Of a stretch of 48,604 nt of DNA, positions 20,401 to 27,172 are shown piece by piece. Location of the stretch: NCBI GenBank assembly GCA_029555025.1, contig JAKPTZ010000125.1, forward strand, positions 1-48,604. The letters run 5' to 3'. The notes beneath the pieces were generated by a model that was not told where the DNA came from, made no database searches, and saw nothing but the letters and a program-made list of their open reading frames with translations. The DNA comes from Deltaproteobacteria bacterium. GTDB taxonomy: Bacteria > Myxococcota_A > UBA9042 > DTJE01. Within the stretch, counting starts at the first letter, position 1. Every line of letters starts with the position of its first letter. The position numbers and the translations under genes are program-made.

Positions 20401-20595
20401 TACGAAGAGGTTCGCGACAGCGGCCAGAATTTCTTCTTCGACAGGCTGCCGCGCGGCGAATACACGTTCCGTTACGGTATCCGCGCGGCCCTGGCCGGAA
20501 CCTACAAGGCCGGCCCGGCCACCATCCAGCCGATGTACGCGCCGGAGTTCGCGGCATATTCGGCCGGAAGGACGATTACCATCGGTTCACGGTGA
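14488..20595 (+). CDS. Bacterial alpha-2-macroglobulin with intact thioester motif
   Basis: A 2,035-residue exported protein, larger than E. coli YfhM (about 1,650). The signal peptide ends at CC (Cys17), a weak lipobox, so membrane anchoring is likely but unproven. A helical N-terminal region of about 430 residues is followed by macroglobulin domains; an MG2-type segment (MTDRAIYRPGQQ) lies near residue 617. A Gly/Met/Ala-rich stretch (about 1198-1270) is a candidate bait loop. NFAETAFFQPHL and PDSITTWKL follow, then the thioester motif CAEQ (Cys1503-Gln1506). Family members trap attacking proteases by covalent linkage after bait cleavage. No pbpC neighbour is present. The ATG at 14488 has GGGG five bases upstream. 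The stop overlaps engB by nine bases. Confidence 0.9.
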   Translation: MKKTMIPAMTLMLMTTCCAGSVATRPDGADAVLAAAVPPMPRGGLWDAPVPPVWKEIDKLVEEQKFQAALDRIAELERNAAQSGDAVEQVRILVRKVSYETAWNRWQDALNHLLASESSWPTDIVSQTTLGLYLASTIQGYRAFYGWEIARRPERSDPDLTDVKTWSTRQLNDRAVATLFRLWAWRDTLKGIPASIASEFLEIDTFPEGIRGTMADAVAYGLASALADSATWPVRFSGELWKLKPENLTADAARSSLTTIPEDRHPLLVMSDILRDLEAMKAEAGNRPAALEARLELIRLVDGHSGAGKGWHRALTTHLETRLKSENGHDWWAEGMALLAEMTMGLDDRDSFVKALEITRLCRDGRPESNGAARCEDVAGRILARELSDFGARAVDGAGSKAFVLESRNVDHAWFRAWKIDYAALVATPGIRDPESEIVARYRERENLPKPDMTWDSAIDDPKDYKSHKSRISTPISDTGIWVVQISADPGFRKDNNVIRTVIVAVGGPIVNVEGFDDENNAIFRVYSGESGDPVPDAVIRIFRMNWSRGKAAKTLLAKGVTDANGESRFSRPTGGDGRFAAYVDAFGLTWPVSLPYYFDDMYRGSPYDHVQGVIMTDRAIYRPGQQLSFKLMAYRDADEGSLPFVPDKSRTMTVELKDTNRETVASTTVTTNKWGTASGTFEIPGGRMLGNWTIQADQLIRNTVRVEEYRIPSFSVDIETPGGLRLNRQAEVKGRADYFFGLPVTGARVAWRVERQPVWPWWWWRSTDTSARVIATGTAVTDDGGSFSASFLAEADEPEDGTPAPDYIFNLSVDVTDEAGETHSGRKSFRLGFSTERATASTPTRFFEPSEDVEIDMSRTDINGNPAPGGIKWTLARIVSPERTLLPSQSASDDLVDIMEQYEGGHFSGGYDADRMIREWKDGTGIRDGTVQTDSKGSARLGLGRLDAGLWRVRYSVTDQFGAAYDAWFDFKVVSSESTTPLPMFMAAQKPSSEVGQSVRLAVSSAFPNQYALLQVTSRQGRIDTRHLRLDKGTTIIDYPVTPAMRGGLTFSLLAYHSYESLAVSTTVAVPWSDRRLDVKIATFRDKVVPGGRETVSIKVSDPDSKKGIGTAEVLTWMYDKALDDIARGYFPDLSGIWPGVKLPLPRFHNLGRAREIWFDSEGFDNPQVSFEQYEPLSLKYLERRWGGRYARGNLGLAAPMATSSGFGRGGGGLMKSRTVSLEMADGMAQEADEESSVGMFAAVAPASAPAPDVAAAVKAEEAAQPQPRTNFAETAFFQPHLLTGTDGSVTFQYVVPDSITTWKLIARAQTMDLRTGGTEQLIVSARDMMVKPFLPRFLREGDRSVVTAVVANSTDKPLSGSVTLEITDPATGRNIDDSFKLNSGKVAFTCQPKAETTVKFEIQAPTTPGPAAFKVSAMAGTLSDGELRPVPVLPGRYHLMQSRFATLNGTGGADSRTLEFADMSVPDPGRINEKLVVTVDGQLFMSVLKALPYLVDYPYECAEQTLNRFVSTGIMTALFDRYPGIAAMARRSAERETQYAPWNEKDPNRKLSLEETPWLQESSGEGASAVLKILDPKVAEYHRRTSLTRLKKMQQADGAFPWFPGGPPSAWMTMYVISGLSRALEFGVEVPNDIMTGAIRWTRSWYLDMIRRHGSWIKDDWHTANFLSWILWNLPPNLRDIFSADERRNLLELAFTHWKDMSMGMKSMLAMTLHRAERKDDARLVWASVMDGARTEPDRGMFWAQEERSWLWYNDSIENHARAIRTMMELDPEDKSIDDLVLWLLINKKMNHWKSTRATAEVIYALARHMSARGEIGGRQVISVKAGQLERDFTFDPEASADTTAQMVIDGPDMVEESMSRVSVSTKTPGWALASATWHFSTDTLPDKGDGDMLNIERRYFLKKKTASGVMLEPLADGTVVVPGDEVQVQVSIKSGEPLEYVHLRDPRPAGFEPATQNSGYRWDLGIAWYEEVRDSGQNFFFDRLPRGEYTFRYGIRAALAGTYKAGPATIQPMYAPEFAAYSAGRTITIGSR

Positions 20596-21231
20596 CTTGG
20601 CGGATTGCGTCTTTTTGCAATTGGCGAGAACGATCTTCCACAATTCTTCCAGGCCGTCGCCCGACGTCGCGCTTACTCCAAGAACCCGCGCCTCAAAACC
20701 GGCGGCAAGCCTGTTGGTCTCGGCAAGGCGGCGGCTGGGCCCGATCTTGTCCAGCTTTGTTGCCGCAATCAGGAACGGCCGATTCATCGTGCGCAGCCAC
20801 TGAACCATCTCCATGTCGCCTGGCTGGATGGGGATGGTTGAATCAACCAGCACCACCACAAGGACAAGCTGATCGCGGGCTGACAGGTACGGGTCGATGA
20901 ACGAGGCCCATCCCCGCGATTCCTTTCGGGACACCTGGGCGTAGCCATAGCCTGGCAGGTCGGCCAGCATCATCGGGAAAAAGGTGCCCGGCCTCGAGAC
21001 CGAAAGCCCGGGCACCGCGGCCACATCGACCTCGAAGAAGTTGATCGCCTGGGTCAGCCCGGGTCTCGAAGAAACCCTGGCCATCTTCGTTCCCACCAGC
21101 GCGTTTATCAGGCTTGACTTCCCGACGTTGGATCGTCCGACGAAGGCAACCTCGGGACGCGGGGAAGCCGGAAACGCTTCCGGCGACACCGCAGACAGGA
21201 TGAATCTGGTTTTTATCTTCATGTCTGGCAT
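20587..21231 (-). CDS. engB: Ribosome biogenesis GTP-binding protein EngB (YsxC/YihA)
   Basis: A 214-residue GTPase needed for 50S ribosomal subunit assembly in the cytoplasm. Walker A/G1 is GRSNVGKSS, followed by the G2 region SRPGLTQ, G3 DLPGYGYA and G4 TKLDK, all diagnostic of the EngB subfamily. The C-terminus reads VSATSGDGLEELW (G5 region). Two starts are possible: ATG at 21231 or ATG at 21222 (MKIKTRF). Neither has a clear ribosome site. A TAAAAT at 21230-21235 overlaps the first ATG; if it is a real -10, only the second start is usable and the message would be nearly leaderless. The gene converges on the alpha-2-macroglobulin gene with a nine-base overlap. Confidence 0.95.
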   Translation of the reverse strand: MPDMKIKTRFILSAVSPEAFPASPRPEVAFVGRSNVGKSSLINALVGTKMARVSSRPGLTQAINFFEVDVAAVPGLSVSRPGTFFPMMLADLPGYGYAQVSRKESRGWASFIDPYLSARDQLVLVVVLVDSTIPIQPGDMEMVQWLRTMNRPFLIAATKLDKIGPSRRLAETNRLAAGFEARVLGVSATSGDGLEELWKIVLANCKKTQSAKSP

Positions 21232-21277
21232 TTTACACTAATCCGGAAAGTCACGCAGGAACCGGGTCGAGGGCGTA

Positions 21278-22531
21278 TCAATCCCTGTCAAGGACTTCGA
21301 TGGGGGGCATGGCCTTCCCTTCAAGGTATTTGAGACTGGCGCCGCCACCGGTGCTGATGTGGGTCATCCGGTCGTCAAGCCCCATCTGGGCAACGGCAGC
21401 CGCGGAGTCGCCACCCCCGATGACGCTGATTGCACCCCTTGCGGTCGCATCGGCCGCCGCTTCGGCCACGGCCCTGGTGCCTGCCGCATAGTCCGGCTTC
21501 TCGAAGACGCCCATCGGACCGTTCCAGACGATGGTGCCAGCGTTGCGAAGTTCATCCCCGTAAAGACGGATTGTCGCCGGCCCGATATCCATTCCCAGCA
21601 GTTCGGCGGGAATATCGACCCCGGTGACGACCTTCGGCGAGCCGGCCGCGAAATCATCGGTCGCCACATGATCGACCGGCAGCAGGATCTTGTCCCCGGC
21701 CTTTTCAAGAAGGCCCTTCATCTCGTTGACCTGATCCTCTTCAACCAGGCTGCGCCCGACTTCAACGCCCCTGGCCTTCAGCAGCGTGTACGCCATGGCA
21801 CCGCCGATAAGAAGGCGATCAACCTTGCCAAGCAGCGTGCTGATAAGCTTGATCTTGTCCGATACCTTCGCCCCGCCCATGACCGCCACAAACGGCCGCT
21901 TCGGGTTATCGACCGCTTCGTGCAGATACCGGATTTCCTTTTCGACCAGATACCCGGCCACGGCCGCCCCGCCCTTCTTCTGGATCACCTTCGCCGCGCC
22001 GAACATCGACGCGTGCTTGCGGTGGCACGTTCCAAAGGCATCATTGACGTACACATCGCCAAGCGAACCGAGCGCAAGGACGAAGTCGTCAAGAATCTGC
22101 TGCTGTTCGGGGGTCAGCTTTCCGTCCGGATTCGCCTTGGCGTTGTCCGGCATCGTTTCCCCGGCACAGAAGCGGACGTTTTCAAGCAGCAGCACGTCCC
22201 CGGCCTTCAGGCGCCCGACCATTTCGGCCGTTTCGGGGCCGACCACGGACTCCGGACCGACAAGGACTTCGCGACCGATCAGCTCCGACAGCCTGGCGGC
22301 GATCGGCTTGACAGAATAGGCCGGCTCGAACCCGATGCCGGCCGGACGCCCGAAGTGCGTCATCAGAACCAGCTTCGCACCCTGATCAAGAGCCTTGCGG
22401 ATGCTTGGCAGCGCCTGGACGATACGGTTGTCGTCCGTGATCACGCCATTCTTCAGCGGAACGTTGAAGTCAACGCGCATGAGCACCGTCTTGCCAGCCA
22501 CATCAATATCCCCGATCGTCCTGGTCGCCAT
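21278..22531 (-). CDS. pgk: Phosphoglycerate kinase
   Basis: A 417-residue cytoplasmic enzyme of glycolysis and gluconeogenesis, transferring phosphate between 1,3-bisphosphoglycerate and ADP. The N-terminal lobe shows VLMRVDFNVPL and THFGRP. The hinge and nucleotide lobe carry VMGGAKVSDKI, WNGPMGVFE and the GGGDSAAAV and STGGGASLKYLEG motifs. The length is standard. The start at 22531 is chosen for AGGAGG (22538-22543) seven bases upstream, and it matches the family N-terminus; a longer in-frame extension to 22588 is not needed. No gapdh gene is adjacent. It may be read from its own promoter in the 123-base gap upstream, but none is clear. Confidence 0.97.
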   Translation of the reverse strand: MATRTIGDIDVAGKTVLMRVDFNVPLKNGVITDDNRIVQALPSIRKALDQGAKLVLMTHFGRPAGIGFEPAYSVKPIAARLSELIGREVLVGPESVVGPETAEMVGRLKAGDVLLLENVRFCAGETMPDNAKANPDGKLTPEQQQILDDFVLALGSLGDVYVNDAFGTCHRKHASMFGAAKVIQKKGGAAVAGYLVEKEIRYLHEAVDNPKRPFVAVMGGAKVSDKIKLISTLLGKVDRLLIGGAMAYTLLKARGVEVGRSLVEEDQVNEMKGLLEKAGDKILLPVDHVATDDFAAGSPKVVTGVDIPAELLGMDIGPATIRLYGDELRNAGTIVWNGPMGVFEKPDYAAGTRAVAEAAADATARGAISVIGGGDSAAAVAQMGLDDRMTHISTGGGASLKYLEGKAMPPIEVLDRD

Positions 22532-22654
22532 CTTCAGCCTCCTGGAAACTTCCTGTGCAACTGCCGGCCGCAAAAGGTCCGGCGCCATCGGTACAACGGC
22601 ACGGGATGCCGTCGAAACGGTATTGTGCCACTCTGTTTATTTTTTCACAACCAT
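22532..22654 (-). other. Leader/intergenic region upstream of pgk
   Basis: Contains a 6-bp inverted repeat (ACGGCA at 22596-22601, TGCCGT at 22607-22612) and an A/T-rich patch at 22637-22650 just after the preceding gene. No convincing -10/-35 pair and no terminator hairpin with a U-tract is visible. Confidence 0.35.
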
Positions 22655-24538
22655 CTAGTAGAGGTCTATCACGCGAACCTTGACCCTGACGGCGACGTTG
22701 TCGTTGGCAAATTCAAAGGTGTGTCCGGTGACAAGCGGAACCTGGCCAGACCATGTTGCAAGAACCTTGGTGTCCTGGCCGATTCCAAGAAGTTCCTCGT
22801 TGATGCCCTGGGCGGCGTAGGCGTCGGCCTCGAGCAGGCGCAGCGACATCCAGACCTCGGTCATTTCGTCAAGGACGGGGCCTTCGAACAACGTGTAGTC
22901 AGGCGTCTTGACGGTGTCCTCTTCCTGGGTGAAGAACCCGGCCACGCGATCGGCCCATGTCTCCTGGTGGACGGCAAGGTCTTCCTGGTAGTTGTCAAGG
23001 ATGTACGGATTGAACCTGACTTCGACCTCGGGAACGATCTCGGCCGGCGAGAAACCGCCTTCGGAGAAGTCGAAGGCGTTGTCCTTTTCCAGGTCGTTCT
23101 TCAGTTCAATCCTGTCGATTGACAGTACCACCCGACGCTTGCCGTGGATGCCGGCGGCGGCAAGAACAGCGGCGGCGCGGCTGGATTTTGCGGCATTGTG
23201 CTCGTTGTAAAGGAACGTTCTGGACGACGAAAGCGAGTACCCCCGCGGGGTGTGGCGCTGGACTTCCGGCGCCATCTTGTGGAAGTACATGTCCGGAGTA
23301 TAAAGGACGCCGTCGTTCGGCACGTTCGGGATAAGCCAGTTCAGGACGGGCTGATTGAAGAAGCTGACGTTGCGCGGATCCGTCGTGCAGATGTGATGGA
23401 TCAGCATTTCCTTGAAAAGCGGATTGTTGCATTCATGCAGTCTGTGATCCCAGACCAGGGCCTTGTCCTTGATGACCTCGGGCTGCAGCAGGACGAAGTC
23501 GGCGCTTGAAAGCCCGACGGCCGCGGCCAGCGTCTGCAGTTCTGGATTGTCGTAGAAGTTTGCCTCGCGGGCACCGCCGAGCGCGCCGGAAACGGTTACC
23601 CAGCGAACGAAGACGTTGTCCGCCGCAAGTTCCTCCATGTTGTGCTCGATCATGTTCATGATGATCAGGCAGCCCATCGAATGACACAGCAGGTTCACCC
23701 GCTCGGCACCTGTCGCGTTCATCTTGTGACGGATGAACTTGGCCGTTATCAGCGAATACCTGAACAGGGCCTCGACACCCTCTTCGGGATGGGCCGAAAT
23801 CTCGGCCACATCGGCGTCGGAAAGCCACGGCGCCGGAACTTGCCCATAGTATTCAAGGCTGGTGTACTGCCTTGGCGAATTTTCGCCGCCTTGGTCGGAA
23901 CAAGGACGATCCGGGCCGAACCAGCGAAGATTCTCCGCCATCTTGCATCCGGTATCCACGCCATAGGTCATCGTTTCAAGCTGGCCTTCGGTATAGAGTT
24001 CGAACCCGTGCACATAGACGGTCATCGTCTTTTCGGTGTCGTTGTAGATTTTCTGTCCCGTCGGCTTGTCCCATGGTCCGCAGTCGCTGTGACAGGGCTG
24101 CTCGCACTCTGTGCATTCACCGTCGCCGCAGGAATCCCACCGTTCGGGGTCAAGATCCGGCCCGATGCAGTATTCCGCCACGCACATTCCACCCGGACAG
24201 GTTTCGGGACGGAACTCGGAACACTTGTAGTCGAAGTCCGCATAGAATTCGCACACCGGTGGCGGCGCATCGACCACGGCGTCCGGCACCAGGGTTTCCT
24301 CGACGACGTCGTGTGGAGGCTGAACCGTGTCGGGGGTCGTATCGGGAACCACAGGCACATCGACGCCGACGTCGGGATTGCCCTCGTCGCGAAGGGTCCC
24401 CTCATCGCCACCCACGTCCGGCTGAACCGAATCGACCGGTTCGACCACGTCGCCCGAAATCAGATCCGCCTGATAGGCCGGGTCGGAACCGCACGCGACA
24501 AACGCGACGACAACAAGCATTAGCATGCATTTCTTCAT
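22655..24538 (-). CDS. Lipase-like alpha/beta hydrolase lipoprotein
   Basis: A 627-residue lipoprotein (lipobox FVAC, Cys16) with a long Asp/Val/Pro-rich tether to about residue 95. A short Cys-rich segment resembling GDGECTECEQPC follows. The hydrolase core starts near YVHGFELY, an oxyanion-hole-like HG. The nucleophile elbow is LLCHSMGCL with Ser287, typical of lipase/PGAP1-like proteins (GHSxG with Cys replacing the first Gly). The C-terminal 150 residues look beta-rich. The protein probably cleaves an ester at the cell surface; the substrate is unknown. The start at 24538 (MKKCMLM) has AGGTG upstream. It is followed by pgk 123 bases later. Confidence 0.8.
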   Translation of the reverse strand: MKKCMLMLVVVAFVACGSDPAYQADLISGDVVEPVDSVQPDVGGDEGTLRDEGNPDVGVDVPVVPDTTPDTVQPPHDVVEETLVPDAVVDAPPPVCEFYADFDYKCSEFRPETCPGGMCVAEYCIGPDLDPERWDSCGDGECTECEQPCHSDCGPWDKPTGQKIYNDTEKTMTVYVHGFELYTEGQLETMTYGVDTGCKMAENLRWFGPDRPCSDQGGENSPRQYTSLEYYGQVPAPWLSDADVAEISAHPEEGVEALFRYSLITAKFIRHKMNATGAERVNLLCHSMGCLIIMNMIEHNMEELAADNVFVRWVTVSGALGGAREANFYDNPELQTLAAAVGLSSADFVLLQPEVIKDKALVWDHRLHECNNPLFKEMLIHHICTTDPRNVSFFNQPVLNWLIPNVPNDGVLYTPDMYFHKMAPEVQRHTPRGYSLSSSRTFLYNEHNAAKSSRAAAVLAAAGIHGKRRVVLSIDRIELKNDLEKDNAFDFSEGGFSPAEIVPEVEVRFNPYILDNYQEDLAVHQETWADRVAGFFTQEEDTVKTPDYTLFEGPVLDEMTEVWMSLRLLEADAYAAQGINEELLGIGQDTKVLATWSGQVPLVTGHTFEFANDNVAVRVKVRVIDLY

Positions 24539-24582
24539 GAAGACACCTGCCCAGATTGAAAACAAAAACCGGATCGGCCGGA

Positions 24583-25077
24583 TTACTCGTCGAATTCTAT
24601 CAATTCGGCGGTCATTTCCGAAGGGGAAATCTTCAGAATCGCCACGGAACGCCGGAAACGAAAACGACGCGGGCCGGCGCTTCCGGGATTCAGGTACAGA
24701 ACCGAGCCCTTGCGCAGAATCCCGGCCTGGTGCGAATGGCCATGAATTATGGCAGAGACGCCAGTCGCCACCGGATCGATATCCAACGCGTGGACGTCGT
24801 GGATCACCGCGATAAGGCGACGCGCCAGCGTTACCAGTTCAAACTTTTGAAGACCGGGATTGATGAACGGTGAGTCACAGTTTCCGGCCACGGCGCAGAG
24901 GGGTGCGATTGCTCGCAACCCCTCAAGCACGCCATGACCGCAAATGTCACCCGCGTGGATGATAACGTCGCAGTTGCGGAACAGTCCGGCAACGGCGGGA
25001 TGTAATTGACCGTGAGTGTCGGATATTACACCGACAGTCAACGAGCCAGCCTGTGCGAGCCTGTCGTCAGGCAGCAT
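24583..25077 (-). CDS. YfcE/MJ0936-type metallophosphoesterase
   Basis: A 164-residue calcineurin-like phosphoesterase. All metal-binding motifs are visible: SDTHG (Asp20, His22), HAGDICG, GNCDS, an IHD segment and HGHSH near the C-terminus, followed by NPGS, which is typical of the YfcE group. Members hydrolyse phosphodiesters with two Mn or Ni ions; the natural substrate is generally unknown. Cytoplasmic. The ATG at 25077 has GGGG four bases upstream; a TTG at Leu13 (LTVGVISDTHG) would give the more usual short N-terminus. It follows the RRM gene by 33 bases and could share its transcript. Confidence 0.88.
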   Translation of the reverse strand: MLPDDRLAQAGSLTVGVISDTHGQLHPAVAGLFRNCDVIIHAGDICGHGVLEGLRAIAPLCAVAGNCDSPFINPGLQKFELVTLARRLIAVIHDVHALDIDPVATGVSAIIHGHSHQAGILRKGSVLYLNPGSAGPRRFRFRRSVAILKISPSEMTAELIEFDE

Positions 25078-25110
25078 CCGACCCCGTTATCCGAACCTGG
25101 AGCAAGGCGA

Positions 25111-25428
25111 TCAGAAGCGACGGAAACCGCCGCCACCGTTGAACGACCTGCCGCCACGATCCGGGCGATCCGACCTTTCGGCCCTTTCACGCGGGAAATC
25201 GACCTTGATGGCCCTGCCGTCAACCAGCATGCCGTCCATTTCGTTCTTCGCGCGTTCCGCGTCTTCGTCGTTGACGTAAGTCACGAAACCGAAACCACGG
25301 GAGCGACCGGTGTCACGGTCGGTGATCACGCGGACTTCTTCCACTTCGCCAAATTCCGCACAAGCCGCACGAAGCGACTCTTCCGTCGTAGCCCACGCCA
25401 GGCCACCAAGAAACAGCTTCTTTCCCAT
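25111..25428 (-). CDS. Small RRM RNA-binding protein
   Basis: A 105-residue protein with one RNA recognition motif. RNP2 is LFLGGL at residues 5-10 and RNP1 is RGFGFVTY at about 45-52. The basic, Gly-rich tail (RPDRGGRSFNGGGGFRRF) is like that of cold-induced bacterial Rbp proteins, which act as RNA chaperones. The start at 25428 is set by AGGAG eight bases upstream and by the domain beginning right after it. A leader of nearly 200 bases precedes it. Cold regulation is inferred from homologues, not seen here. Confidence 0.93.
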   Translation of the reverse strand: MGKKLFLGGLAWATTEESLRAACAEFGEVEEVRVITDRDTGRSRGFGFVTYVNDEDAERAKNEMDGMLVDGRAIKVDFPRERAERSDRPDRGGRSFNGGGGFRRF

Positions 25429-25636
25429 TAAGGAAACTCCTGAAATTACTGGGGCAAGCCCCAAACAACCTACGCCTGTGCCAAAACGAACGCCGCAGCC
25501 GGATCCCCGATGGATCCAATCCCGCGATGTTTTCCAATCTGCCGAATTCTGCCTTTTTGAGGGAAGTTTCCGGAAAGATGAAAGAACACTCGAAAGACGC
25601 CCTGAAGCATCCAGCACAGACAAATGGAAGGATATA
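25429..25636 (-). promoter_or_regulatory. Long structured leader and possible promoter of the RRM gene
   Basis: On the minus strand a possible -10 (TATATC, 25631-25636) has weak TTGCAA-like bases upstream. The implied 195-base leader contains two hairpins: GGATCC-ATCGG-GGATCC, and GGGG-CTTG-CCCC just before the ribosome site, the latter with a CUUG tetraloop. Long structured leaders are common for cold-shock messages. No ORF of its own is visible in this stretch. Confidence 0.4.
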
Positions 25637-25710
25637 CCACCGCAATCCTGATTGCAAGCAAAAAGTCACACAATCCCGGGACTTCGAAAAAGACTTATAC
25701 AGGACGACCG

Positions 25711-27063
25711 TCAGATGCCGAAAAGTCGGTCTATGACGGGCCTGGCTTCACGACTGCAGAAGATGATTGCGCGGGAGCCGGAACGGATTGTCGTCTGGCC
25801 GTGCGGAATGCTGAAGCGACCGCCCTCGAAAAGTCCGCACAGGACTGCCCCCGGGGGAAAGCCGGCTTCCTGCAGAATCCGCCCCTCGACCGGGCAGCCG
25901 GGCGAAGGCGCCATCTCGACGAACCCGGCCTGGCCGCCCATTACCGGGGTTTCGCTGAGCACGCCGTATGGCAGGAGTGCCCGGACGATTTCGCGGCAGA
26001 CGATCCGGTCGGGACTGCGAACCATCTCAAGACCGATGTGACGGCACACGCTTTCGTATCCCGAACGCGACACCTTGGCGATGCATCGTTCCGCCCCCAA
26101 TGCCCTTGCCAGCGTCGCTGCAATAATATTCTTCTCGTCGTCGCCGGTCACGGCGGCGAACACCTCGGCGCTTCCGACGCCTTCCTCGTTCAGCAGGTCG
26201 CCGTCGCTGCCGTCGCCGTAGATGACCGTTGTACGATCGAGTTCCCTGGAAAGGAAATCACAGCGATCCAGATCACGTTCAATCACGGTTATGTTGGAAG
26301 CCCTTCCCGAAATCTGGCGTGCCAGCGCGTGGCCGACCGTTCCGCCGCCAAGAATCACGGTCTTGTGGCCTGCGACCTTGCTGCGCCCGAAAATCCTTTC
26401 CACAAAAGGAATCTTGTCGACGCTTGAAAGAACCAGAACCTCGTCGCCGGCGCGCACCGAATCGTCACCGCGGGGAATCGTCAGGACGCCGTCTCGATTA
26501 AGAGCGACCACGAGTGTCTGTTCAGGCAGACGCAAATCACGCAGCGGTCGCCCGGTATGCTCGGTTTCCGCCTGAACCCGGAACTGAACCATCTCAAAAC
26601 CGTGTTCGACGAAGGCATCCACGGCCAGCACGCCACGGGTCCTGATGACCTTGGCGATTTCCCCGGCCACCAGGAACCTGGTATTCAGAACCAGGTCAAT
26701 CCCGAACCAGTCGCGATAAATACCGACCGGATCGTCGAAATAGTCGGCCTTTTCAATCAGGGCGACAACCCTGGCCGCCCCCATGCGCCTGGCCTTCATC
26801 GCCGAAAGCGCGTTTGCCTCGTGCTGGTTTGAAGACGCGATGAAGATATCGGCGGAGCCGGCACCAGCCCGCGCAAGAACCGAACTTGACACCAGGTTCC
26901 CGACGTACATGCGTTCACGCGGCACGGACGGGAATCGATCGAATCGATCCGAATTGACGTCGATGATTGAAACCTGATGGCCCTGGCCCGAAAACTGCGA
27001 CACCAGGTAACCGCCGATGGCCCCGGCTCCGGCAATGACGATCTTAAGGGAAGGTGGTGGCAA
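25711..27063 (-). CDS. trkA: TrkA-type potassium uptake NAD-binding protein
   Basis: A 450-residue cytoplasmic regulator of Trk/Ktr potassium channels, with two tandem RCK units. The first Rossmann motif is GAGAIGGYL (from about residue 11) and the second GGGTVGHAL (about residue 237), each followed by a C-terminal ligand-binding subdomain. The length is that of classical TrkA. The trkH/trkG membrane partner is not in the window. The start is TTG at 27063 with GGGGG exactly five bases upstream (27069-27073). The minus-strand TATAAT at 27106-27111 is the likely promoter. It is divergent from the GH31 lipoprotein gene. Confidence 0.93.
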   Translation of the reverse strand: MPPPSLKIVIAGAGAIGGYLVSQFSGQGHQVSIIDVNSDRFDRFPSVPRERMYVGNLVSSSVLARAGAGSADIFIASSNQHEANALSAMKARRMGAARVVALIEKADYFDDPVGIYRDWFGIDLVLNTRFLVAGEIAKVIRTRGVLAVDAFVEHGFEMVQFRVQAETEHTGRPLRDLRLPEQTLVVALNRDGVLTIPRGDDSVRAGDEVLVLSSVDKIPFVERIFGRSKVAGHKTVILGGGTVGHALARQISGRASNITVIERDLDRCDFLSRELDRTTVIYGDGSDGDLLNEEGVGSAEVFAAVTGDDEKNIIAATLARALGAERCIAKVSRSGYESVCRHIGLEMVRSPDRIVCREIVRALLPYGVLSETPVMGGQAGFVEMAPSPGCPVEGRILQEAGFPPGAVLCGLFEGGRFSIPHGQTTIRSGSRAIIFCSREARPVIDRLFGI

Positions 27064-27105
27064 TCGATCCCCCGGGACGACATGGCGTCATAAACAAACT
27101 GGCCG

Positions 27106-27139
27106 ATTATACAGCAACCACAAGCATTCGGAATATAAT
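27106..27139. promoter_or_regulatory. Divergent promoter pair between trkA and the GH31 lipoprotein
   Basis: The minus-strand TATAAT (27106-27111) faces trkA. The plus-strand TATAAT (27134-27139) faces the gene at 27173. The two -10 elements lie so close that each -35 region falls on or beside the opposite promoter. -35 matches are weak on both strands. Confidence 0.5.
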
Positions 27140-27172
27140 CCCGGGTCTGGCTTGCCGGGGGAACAAGGCAAA

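Noticed and set aside
22615-22640. Possible sigma-54 promoter (TGGCACAATACCG) upstream of pgk
   Set aside because: The spaced GC of the -12 element is missing; ten bases after GG the sequence reads TT. Only the -24-like half is present.
21359-23122. Long open frame on the plus strand opposite pgk and the lipase-like gene
   Set aside because: It spans the boundary of two clearly identified minus-strand genes and shows no domain. It is a shadow frame of GC-rich DNA.
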